This document shows positions 24,901 through 36,900 of a stretch of 64,000 bases of DNA, in pieces (within the stretch, counting starts at the first letter, position 1; each line of letters begins with the position of its first letter). The notes below the pieces were generated by a model, which worked only from the letters and a program-made list of their open reading frames with translations, did not search any database and was not told the origin of the DNA. The DNA comes from Prostheceraeus crozeri (Eukaryota > Platyhelminthes > Polycladida > Euryleptidae). Location of the stretch: contig CAJQUW010003449.1 in NCBI GenBank assembly GCA_907163375.1, positions 239,545 through 303,544 of the forward strand, read 5' to 3'. Made by a program: the position numbers and the translations under genes.

Positions 24901-27900
24901 ATGGACAAGGAAGCTGTTGAGATTCGATGATGAAATTCTCAAGTTTGACCATACACTACAAAGATTTATAGAATTCCATAGATCTAATTATTTGTTTACA
25001 TACCACTCCATAGAAATGCGGTCGTCTACTTAGTATAGGAATAGCATCTACGTTTAGAGGAAAGAAATACAAAAAAGTCCGAAGACGCGTTGCCATTTAT
25101 GGGAATTTTACATTTGTGTTCGACATAAGTGGATATTACTGGTATTCTAACCCAATGAAAATGAAATCTATGGCGATGCCGATAAACATTGATTCATAGA
25201 ATTGATAATATAATCATGTGCTACATATGGATATATTGGAAGTTTTACTCTAAAATTCTAATTATTGCATAATTTCCAGAGATTTGGAATAGAGTGCTTC
25301 TTCCGGACAATAATGCAGTTAAAAACTCAATGCAATTCCAACATAATTCATCGAACAAGTGTCCACTGATTGATGTAGAAATCGATCTGATTTTTATTTT
25401 TAATGGATTCGAATAAATCTCATGACATGTGATTCGAAGCAGATTACAGTATTGTTTAAGAGCCGCAAATAGGCCTACTTTCAATAATGAACGTCAATGA
25501 TTATAGGACTTTCAAGATTCATTTCAAACTTATAAGTACATGACATTGGTAAAATCAAAAGGATGTTGCTTTTCAAAGTATATTTGACGTCGCAATAAAC
25601 ACCGTAATACCGGCAATAGAATACAATAAAAAGTGTGCTATACACAAGAACTATCATCGGAATGCCTCTCATTTGATAATATGGCTGAAGTGATCAAAGC
25701 AACAAATAGAAGTCAGCAGTAATTGATAAAATACGAAAACAATTTGAAGCCCAAAATTGGTGTCAACAAACATCTCGCATAGTCCCAACATAATTCCTAA
25801 ACAAAATCTAAGAATTATGAAAATCAAACTGCATTTAATGTTGAATTATGTGTAAAAATAAAAAAATGATAAAATACACCTATGACACACGTAATAACAA
25901 TAGAGATGGATAAGAATTGAGTTGGCTGGAATTACTGGCTCATTCTTGGGACGACGCATTGGCGGATGAGTAAATGAGCTTTGATATGCGCGGAAGGAAT
26001 GCTGGGCAAGATGATGATGATGATGATCGATTTATTTCTTCTTCTTCTTGAACAGGCCGAACCCCTTCTTGCCTTTCTCACCTCCTTCAACCGTCATGCT
26101 GACTTCGGGGGCAGGGCCAAGGTTGGCGTACATCGGTCCTCCACCACCTGAAAATGGATGGCTTTCATCAATAACAGTTCCTTAATGCTGTATGCGATTC
26201 ATTTTCCCCAGCGTCAGATTAATCTCATCTTTGTTATCTATTTCGATTCTCCAATTTTGTATCTTAGGTGATTACTGTGAAAGAATTAGTTGAAACAGTA
26301 GCAGACCAGAACTGCCACTAATTACCGTCAGGACTGGGGACCCGGAATCGAATAAAATTTGAACAATTTTTAGCTCTGAGTCCTTAAATCTGAACTCTTG
26401 CGAGCATCATGTCTTGTACTTGCCGACTCCACTATGATTCACTAATTGTGTCGAACCCGATAAGCAAGTAACATGCTTCAGAACATGACAGTGCATTGAT
26501 CACTGATCTCAGACAGCATTATTTAAGTATCTGATGATTTGTAAGATATAAGCTAAGCTGCTGTTAAGATGCTTGCTGCAATTTGTTCTTGCTTTCTGTA
26601 AAACACAAATTTTCATCGCAAGACGGCCTTATCAAGCGACAGATTACATAAAATGGACCTTCAGCAGACATGAAAAATTATGAATTATGAACCATGATGA
26701 CATGAAATATCAGATACCGCAAAATTTATGTTTGATATTGAGTGCACTCTGTGACTATTGTTGACGGATTATCATGGATTTTTAATCATGGATCAAGTCT
26801 GAGTTATCTCGCTATCTCTAAAATAGTTACATCGACACTACTTATCAAATGCTTGTATGCCGAGGATTGTTTTTCAGGGTGGTGAACAATTCTGAAGAAT
26901 GGATTTCCCTGACATTTGGTTTCCTTGTAACATGATGTAGTATATTAGATGCAGGCGATAGTAATACCACTCGAGTCAAATCAAAATAGAAAAAGCCACA
27001 ATGTAGAAAGTAGAGTTTATTCCGAGCTTTCGATCGCTATTCAAGCGTCATAATCATGGATCATCCATGATTATGACGCCTGAATAGCGATCGAAAGCTC
27101 GGAATAAACTTTACTTTCTACATTGTGGCTTTTTTTATTATGATGTAGTATTCCTCACAGGCAAAATGAGATATATTGCCAGTAGATTATGATATTACAA
27201 ACATTATCGTAATGATATTGAAAATGAGTCTAAACGCAAAAATCTTACTTTCAGAAAACCTACGGCTAGGAGGAAAGGAAGCGCTACAAATAGAAGATCA
27301 GGGAATTAAGTGATTTGAAGACTATCACGAATCAATTGAAGGATGTGGCGAATGTCCTCGCCAGTGTTGGGACGATCGAAGCGGCATCCTCGCAAAGAAG
27401 CAATTTTGCTGATCAGCAAACTTTGTGCGGCTGGTTGAGGACACTGACGTGGAGGCAGGGCTCCCACTCCATAATTTGCGAAAATTTGCGCAGGCTGCTA
27501 AAATTTGCGCAGCTTTTGATTTCTGGGATAAAATTCGAAATTCTTGTGCCATCTTTGTGTTTGTGATATATTTAATTGCTTCAAGTCATTATCTTATTGC
27601 ATTTCTAAAATATCAATGTAGACCAAAGTTGGAGCTATATTGGTAACACCATGTATATGCATAATATAAGCTGAACAAAACTTGGCATGATTCAAATTTC
27701 TATTAAAACTTTATAACCGTAGGCTACTATGCAAATTAATGTACGCATGACCACATTATAATCAATCGCCCTTATAGAAAAGAGACTATACACGAAAATA
27801 TATTTCTATGGCATGTGTGGAAAAAATATGAATCACTCCCGCTGTGTGAAGGACCTCGGAGTTCTCATGCCGAAAGACCTGAAATTCTCTCGGCACATTC

Positions 27901-30900
27901 TGACTTGTGTTCAGAGAGCTAACCGAATTGTGTCTACCATCCTCAGGTCATTGTCTCTCGGGACGCCGAATTGCTTGTCCATCTTTCCAATACATTGATT
28001 CGCCCCAACTCGAATATGCTATCCAAGTCTGGAGTTAAGACATTCTAGCTATCAAACGTGTACAACGACGACTCACGATGACTGGAACCGCCTCCCCGAT
28101 AACATTGTTAATAGTGATACTGTGAAACAATTTAAGCGACAGCTTATCATGATTTACTGTAACTTCTGATGTATTTTCCTTTGCTGCCTAGGTGCTCATT
28201 GCACTTATAGATGCCAAATATAATTTAATATATTGATACAGTATTCCGATTTTGTCTCCCCCTGTAATACTAAATAGATAAAGAAAAACTTAACTATTTC
28301 TCGACTTTTCGGGTCAATACCCTTCTTCGAAGAAACGTCCAGAAGGTACTCGTATTTATTATTTTTCTTTCTTTAATTAATAATTGTGGGCATATACAGA
28401 GAGACAAAATCTGAAGATCAACATCTTCCATGCAGACTATATTTCTTTTAAAAGTTTTATCAGGTGGGCCTACGACCTTCGAAATTAACCGCTATTGCTC
28501 TTTAAGTAATAACGTTTCATTGAATGTTGTTGAAAGTTCTAAACTTATCAATTGGATGATAATTACGAGTAGATACAGCTTAAATAGGGAAATATCAAAA
28601 AATTACATACCAGACGACAAGCGAGTAGAGCGACTATGAGATTGAAAATGAATTTAAACTCGTACGGTATGTCAGTAACAATATTAAATTTGATTGATTC
28701 TACGAAAAGTTATAAATTTCAAATTAAGGAAAATAGATTTGACAGTAGGCTATAGTATAACAGTGATTGAATACAACTTGAATGAAACAGCTGAATTAAA
28801 TGTTTCCAAGGTATGCCCTTACTAATTAGTAATTTACATCTTAAGACGTAATATTTTTAGATTTGTATCTGATTTGTCATTGGTATAATGTGTCCGCAGC
28901 TAAAGCGAAATAATTAAGTTGATGTACATTAAGTTAGATTTTCTCGTCTTCCTATCTGAATGATCATTATACGGGATGTTTACAAAAGTTTACTTCTGTT
29001 TAAGTCTCAGGAAAGACGCAATAATAATCCAGAAAAAGTAAAAGAAAAGCATGCTTAGAAAAAATATATTCGATGAATTCGTCCCATTCACATCCATATA
29101 ATTGGCATGAAAAGGAAAATTTATTTTCAACGGTAGCAACTTCATGGATAACATGTCGATATTAATTATTAATTTAACATTTTAACAAAATTCTCAAATT
29201 TGCGCAGAAAATTGGAATTTCCTAAAAATTTGCGCATTTGCGCAGAATTTGAAAATTTGCGCAGCTGCGCAAAATTTGCGCGTTTGCGCAAAATTTGAAA
29301 ATTTGCGCAGATGCGCAAAATTTGCGCAGGAGTGGGAGCCCTGCTAATTGGCTCAATACGCAGTGGCCGTGCCTGTAGCAGAATCGCTAAGTGACTTTGC
29401 ACTCAACCCTTCAGCACAGCAGAGTTGAGTACAAGTAGTTGTATGGGGTCAATGACTCGACGACACTGACAAAATAGGTGCCTTAACATCATTTGTTAAA
29501 CAACTTTATCGAACTGAAATGGATGGAAGCATCCATTTCTATGTTAACCAGAGAAGTTCCGACGCACTAAAAACATAAAAATCATCTAACTTTTGCCTCT
29601 TGATATAGTGTCATTGGTTAAATACTGCATAGTCGTAGTGTGCATAATTCATTTGAGTAAAATACACTTGCAAATTTTGGCTTCTGGTGTATAATCCTTG
29701 ATGTCATTCATTGGCAGATTCATGTATACTCGCAGTGTAAATGAAATTTGTATATTCTAAGAAAAAAAATTGTAAATTTTGGTTTTTGATAACATAAGTC
29801 TGTGAATTTGTAGCAAAGAATGTAGACTCCAAGCTATGTTTGCATAATGTCGCACTTTATGTACAGGTTGAATGAAAATCATATACCGGTTTCGATGTCA
29901 GATTTCGAAGAGAAATCGTTCAGGTGTTATGGAGGAAAATGTGACGATTATTTTATCACATCTGATATATGGTGCTGAAATCATTTTCGTGCGGGTTAGG
30001 TCAACCACATTCTCCATACGCAAGCAGCTTGACTTACATCATGTAAGTAATCAAATACATTAGTACATACCACTATCACTAACTTAGCATTTACAAATTG
30101 ATAAGGAAATCGTGTTACTATCAGGACGCTTCACTGGATTTACGTGCTCACACATCAATCCACTAATTCAATACCGATGGCAAGATGAAGCCTTACAATG
30201 TTGTTGAATCACTAGCAATTAATGGTTCAGGAGCATTCAGTCACGATTCAACATTTCAGCACATCACACGCGCGTGTGAGAATTTAAATCCAAACGCCCA
30301 TTGAAAACAAGACGATGCAAGCCCACCTCACTTGACATTGAATAATTTCCAGCTCCAAGCTATTTCGATAAATTTTGATTAGACTGTGTAAAGAATAAAT
30401 AATCATAGAATTACAGTTTAATTCAAATATCTCTGCGAATACATTTTCTAAAAAGCAAGCTGTCTACAGATGCTTCGCTTTAAACTACCACTAATACACC
30501 TTTTCACTCTCAATTTCGGACAAGAGATATTCAATTTCGGACAAGGGAGATTCAATTTCGAACAACAGAAATTCAATTTCGAACATTTTATTAAATACTT
30601 TTTACTACATTTTCTAGCCGCTGTAATGGGAGAGAGTTAGTTCTGAACATCCAAAGAAGTTCAGAATTAATTGAAATACATCTCGAAACTTGTATAACCA
30701 TAAACCGAACTTGATTAGAATACCTATCTGCTCATAAAGTCTATTGAACACAACAGTGCATGTGATAGGTGAAAGTAGGTGATAGAAGCTTCTTCATGAA
30801 TAGATGAAACACACGGTTACTCGTGTTATTATTATTCGGTTGTTGCCAAGCAACCATTGACGTCATCAGTATGGCATTGGTTGTTCATACTTGCTGAAGT

Positions 30901-33900
30901 TAAGCATTTGCTTTAGTTTTCGAGCTTCATTCTGTCGACTACCGACTTAGCTGAATCGTGTGTCCAATATTCCTAGCCATTTTTACATCAATGTGTCACC
31001 ATCCAGTCGAAAGTACAAAAAATATGATTCACACATTCAACACCAAATAGTGGAGTCTGATGATCCTTGCGGCATCGGCAAAGTACAAGGTGCTCTCGAT
31101 CTTCTTGCGGATTTTCACGTGTTGTTATTTTGACAAAAAGTAAGTTTTCAGATTCTAGGTAGCATAAGTCGCATTCCTCTGATTACTTTTATTTCAAAAT
31201 TGACAAAAAGGTATTCCATATGTTCTCCCATCACAGCGTTTTCAAAGATGCAGCACTTGATAAAGGAGTAATAAGCAAAAGTAATATCACATGTGTTTAT
31301 GTTGTCCATTAGAGAGGTTAATCTTTGTTTTTATTCGTCTTGAGCTTTCGGACTTGGTACTTTGGTGTTTTATAGAAATAATATTTGCACCAGGCGGAGG
31401 CCCCACTAGCCAAAATTATAACACTGACAAATTTCAGCTTCATAGAGGCCACGGAATAGGCTTACTCCGACCAATCTTAAGATTTAATTTTGAATTGGAT
31501 TCTCGTACATCAAGAGCGGTCCAACGCCCCACGTTACTTTGTCACGGTGTCATAAGTGGAACTTCTTTATTCAACAAGATGTCCTTGTTGAATTTGGCAT
31601 TCACTGATTCCACCATCAGTAGGAAAAAAGCTCCATCGGAAAATAACAAACTGACCCAGAAAAAAACTAAGGGGACTAAATGGCCTTCTCGTCAATCTAA
31701 ATAGGGTCTGTGCAAACATGCAGGAAACAGTTGTGTCAGTGGACACTCCCTTTGAGACGGAATGTTGCCTCATAAGTGAATCTGGTATTAAAGGTTGAAT
31801 TAAGATCCTGTAAGTTAATCAATCAATTACCGTAATGGCAGTGACAAAAATCCGCAAGAAGATCGCGAACACACTGTAATTCACATACCGAAGAGTACGA
31901 TTTCAAGCATATTAAAGTAAGGTCAATTACCGAAACAGCGTAGTGGACGTAGAAATACTAAATTATGCGAGTTGCACGAAGCACCTTTGATTCAAAGAAT
32001 TGAAGAAAAGCCAGATTCAACGTAAATGGAATTGAAGGACATTTTGTTGTCTGAATTCAATCTACAAGTAACGCAAACTATTTCACGACCTGTACACGGT
32101 CTCCTTTCTACTACCAAGGATTTACGTGTAGAATTGGATGCTGTTAGTAACGAAGCGAACAAAAAAAAGCAAAAAGAATAGGCACAAATGTATCTCCATT
32201 ACTTAGAAAATAAATATGGTTTATGGATATACAAGTTTCGAGATGTATTTCAATTAATTCTGAACTTCTTTGGATGTTCAGAACTAACTCTCGCCCATTA
32301 CAGCGGCTAGAAAATGTAATAAAAAAGTATTTAAAAAAATGTCCGAAATTGAATCTCTGTTGTCCGAAACTGAATCTCCCTTGTACGAAATTGAATATCT
32401 CTTGTCCGAAATTGAGAGTGAAAAGGTGTAGAAGTTGATTAAGGTTAGAATGAGATGAAGAACCTTCGCTGGCAGCCCGGTTGAACCCACAACCTTTCAA
32501 GTACGTCGCTGCAAGCCCACCACGTAATTGCTGCATTGAAAACATATATCTCTGCTTACTGTAATTGTCATCCAATCATATGAGTGACATTGTACATTAT
32601 ACTCACATGTGTAAAGTACAACGGAATTTTAATTCCCATCAAAAAATCCCATCTGAGTATCAGAGACAGAAATTGAAAATTAATCTGTAATAACAAATTT
32701 TGTGATTCTTCATGAATCAACTGCGAGACGTCGAATATATCATCGCATCTGTATTGTGATTCATTTTATCTACATATCATCAACAGTAGGGTTGCACCGG
32801 ATAGTGGTTTTGCTATCCGGTACCGGATAGTTCATATGTTAGCCAACTGTTACGTAACGACATTGTACCGGATACCGAATAGCTAAATTTTCACTATCCA
32901 GTACCGGATATCTGATGCAACTCTAATCAACAGTGTGATTTTTCGTCAAAAATTAAGTAGTGGTCAATTAATTGATCTAACAAATGACTTTCATATTGGC
33001 GACAAAAATTTACATTATTTGTTTATATAATTAAGTTGTAAATCTCATCATTTATCTCATGCCGACATAGATTTCAAATTTGTAAATATGATAAGCTATA
33101 ACAAATGGAAGAAAGAAAGCAGAAACATCTTTTGTTAGAATGAAATCTGGACAAGCTCACTAGATTTATGAATATTGTTGACTGTTATATAGGCCAGTAG
33201 CATACTTTTGCTGACCCTTATCGCTGTTAAAAAGATAATCGAAAATGTGTGTGAAAGGGACATAACTGATCTCAGTCCATTAAATGTTCTAATTCACCAA
33301 TAAATCGATTTAATTTGGAAAGTGTCAAAGATGTGAAGCACTTATTCGACAAATAATAACAAAAAAATTTTATTTTAAGGTGCTGATACTTAATTCATGT
33401 AATTGTTCTTGACGAGTAAAATCATCGCAAGCACCAAAAAAAAGCTTAATTAATTTTCAAATTGAACATTTTCAGAAAACTGGATTTCAATGCAACGCGT
33501 GCTTGTGTCAATTTATGCAATAGAATCGAACATCCTTACCTTCCATCTCCAGTTGATGAGGCATAGGTTCCTTTAATAGGAGGAGTCGTACATGTTCCCC
33601 AGTTGCCTTGAGGACCGTAACAGCATCTTCATGCGTTATTCGTTCCAAACTGGTATCATCTACAGCCACCAGACGATCACCAACCTGAAACAGACCCCCA
33701 TGATGATTATCATTTTTCTGAATCAAAGTCTTGCTCTCTTTTCCATGTTTTGGTGAGATAATCATCATGACCATGTAATAATAGCATGGTGGTGTCAACC
33801 TGGTGATTCGGAGATTTCACCAGGTTTGCCTCCTACATAAGAGTTAGTACCTTGTAAAACCTGATCTCCAAACTGGTAATTTAATGCTTCCATGGCTATA

Positions 33901-36900
33901 ATTCACTCCTCATTTCAACGTTAACGAAGAAGCAGCAGTCCATGGGTTATCCTTTCTGTCTTTCAACCTCTTCAATACTACCATAATCTTGATAAGGATG
34001 CACAGACATCAAACTTCTACTTTTCAGATCCAAGAATGCTATAGCTACGCCTTTTTACTGCTATGCACTAGGAATCCAAATAAGGGTATCATATCATCCT
34101 AATTGATCAAGTATAAAAGTAATCATCAGCCCACAACCTGGATTTTTTTTTAAAAAAAATAAATATCATTCATAGTTTCAGTTTAAACTGTTGATTATGC
34201 AAGTAAAATAATTTCAGCAACCCCCTTAGATAACATAATTAGACAGAATTGATGAAAAGATGCAATATTTATTAATGTGTGGCAAAATTTACTTTCGTTA
34301 CGATGAACCATCTTCAGGCTAGGACATAGTCGAAATAAAAATCACTTTGTTATTACGAAAGAGTCGATATGACTAGTTCTATTTAGCTGATCTATTTTAT
34401 TCAGCATTAATTCCATGTGATTTTTCAGTTTGAAATATTTTCCTTGAACACATGAGAATGACCAATTTTACGATTTTTATGAAAGCCTCACACTTGTCAA
34501 GTTCTGCACGTGAAGACATAAAATACATACGTGGAATGTTCATTAAGTATCCGGATGTGTAAACTGATGATCTGAGAGTTTCAACTTCAAGTGTGCTCAT
34601 TGACAAATTAAAGCAATGAGCGGGAATGTGCTCGATCGCTGTATAAAGCATATAGCCCATGGGCAAGTTCGACAAAAGTCCTTTCCTTGAACGTCGTTAT
34701 CAAATTCAATTGCAATCACTTAAGGACCACGATTTTGCACTTTAAAAACAACACAATAGTAAATTAAAGTACTAGGCAGCTACATGCTGTCGTTTTTGGT
34801 CATGCTTATTGAGGAATCACGTTATAATTGCTCGCTTCATCTTTGACAGGAGGCTATATTTGGATGATGAGCAACGATGTGGTTCAGATGGCAAAAACAT
34901 AGTGATTTTGAACTTCCTGCGCTCCCCTGGTAAATGGATGATGCTGTCGTACATTGTTTATCAATATCATTTTTGCAAAGTTGATCTTCATCTTTGAATT
35001 ATGAACTTCTCGATAATAAATACCAATATTTGCCATTTTTCTTCAACAATGATGGTCAATTTCATTCTAAAAAAATTAGGACTACAATAGGGGCCGAGAC
35101 ATTTTCCATAAATATGACAGCTATCATTGCCGCTTCAATTTCTAAGCAACTTTTTTGGACTGCTTCTATCTCGTAATCTCTTCCGACAAGAGGTATATGA
35201 TAAAAATGCACCACTAAGCTATGAAATTAAGCGAGTCCGTGAAATTCCTATGCGTCCTTTAATCAATTTTACGCGTTTTGTTGTGAATTTTAAACATTCG
35301 CTCTAAAGCGCTCCGTTAGCCAGAAAGCGAAGTGGTTAATCTTGCTAACTTGTGATTGCTGGCTGCTATCGCACCTTACAGCAATTAATTCAATGGACTA
35401 TTGCAGTACGCGCAAGCATACTGTCAATCTGATGTAGAGGAGTTAGCTTACCTCCATACGACCATCAGCATAAGCACAACCATTTTCAATGACTCGTGTC
35501 ACAAATATTCCTGGATCGCCTTCGATATGTTCGTTATCAACTCCACCAGCGATGCTGAAGCCCAGGCCCCGTCCTTGCTTCCATAATTCGATCTCGAAGT
35601 ATTGCGGTTGCTGGACTTCAAGGCCCATATTACCCATGCCGGGGGTGAGACCATCAACAGATGCATTGGGAGGAAGTATGCTACCATCAGGCAATCGTCT
35701 TCGCCGGACAACCTGCAATTCAGACGGAGAATACATCGTTAAGATTTGTCCTTCAGATGGCTAAGTGCAACAAAATGATTATCTGACGATCCTAAGTGCA
35801 TGATTCCAATTTGTCAATTTTAATACATGTATGATCGCCTTTTTAGAAAAAAAATAACGAATGGTGTGGCCAACAAGCTGAAAAAGCATGGTTCTTCAAC
35901 AGCAATATCTATCAGCGATCTGTGATATATGTAGCTGCATATCAGGACTACTCATTAGTATGTGTTGAAGAGACCTTGGTTAATCATTTTTAAGTTTTTT
36001 GTTGGGAAACCAAATAGACAAGATGGTAATAATTTTTTATGCTTTATTAATTTCGGTCTCTTCTTAGGCCATCATCAGAAGCAGAGACTCTGCTTCTGAT
36101 GATGGCCTAAGAGGAGGCCGAAATTAATAAAGTATAAAAAAATTATTACAATCTTGTCTAATTGGTTACTCATTAGTAGTTTTGTTTGTTTTGTTACATG
36201 TCATGATCCCAAGCAAGGTGAATATTAATTTTCCCAACAAGCAGGCATTTTTCACGACTGTCTTGCTTTAAAACAAAAATATTCAAATCCTTTTGCGCGT
36301 GAAACATCAATTATGAAAACATTTTCCAGAAAGAAGCCCGCTGTAGACTTTTGTAGCATATAATAAAACAAAATAACCACTTTTCATAATTGACTTATTG
36401 TGAAATCATGTCCAAGGTCTTTCTGTAGCGTGACTGGTACCCATGGAAAATAAGATCCAATTGTGTCTTTGCCTTTCGCAGTACAAGATTGCGGGAGTTT
36501 TTTCATCTGAGGTCTCCTATCTCGAAATCCCTTGTCTCATCGGTGATTTATGAATTTAAGTGCACTGGTGATCAGTCTACCACATGCATCGGTGAGACAA
36601 CACGACATTTGGGCAGGAGATTTCAAGAACATGTATCAAGACCTGGTCCCATCTTTGACCACTTATTTGAATGCAATGCCTGCAGCAGACGAAACCTCAT
36701 GAACAATGTTGCTATCCTTTACAGGACTTCATTTGTGCGCATTGCGGAGGCCCTCTTCATAAAGAGGTCTCCAATTTTGAACAAGCAACTTTCCCAGTGC
36801 GGCTCTTCATGTTTTCCTTCTGTTTTTTAATCTCTCTCTTTTATTTTCAACTGTATAAGTCAATGTGTTTTGAGTAATTTTCATAGTTTTTGCTTACAAA

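Larger units (their letters stand above)
20826..26031 (-). other. dlg intron following the PDZ2 linker exon
   Basis: 5.2 kb. A solo PLE terminus lies at 21500-21560. A 42-nt segment 22563-22604 is bounded by a good acceptor and donor on the minus strand and open in phase 1, but has no other support. Otherwise nothing recognised. Confidence 0.6.
27456..29343. mobile_element. Inverted 15-bp termini CAGGGCTCCCACTCC with TTTGCGCA sub-repeats
   Basis: CAGGGCTCCCACTCC at 27456-27470 and its exact complement at 29329-29343. Both are followed inward by repeats of AAATTTGCGCA (about 3 on the left, more than 8 on the right, 29200-29328). This may be one 1.9-kb hAT-like element that received other insertions, or two separate end fragments; no matching target duplication was seen. 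Confidence 0.55.
26148..33539 (-). other. dlg intron between PDZ2 and its linker exon
   Basis: 7.4 kb, mostly repeats: palindrome 26990-27134, an element or pair of ends with TTTGCGCA repeats (27456-29343), RT relic 27813-28190, solo PLE terminus 28295-28365, long-TIR element 30495-32430 and hAT MITE 32787-32925. Confidence 0.85.

Noticed and set aside
32144-32575. 143-codon minus frame
   Set aside because: Runs through the repeat-bearing arm of an inverted-repeat element; opened by the 21-bp repeats, not a gene.
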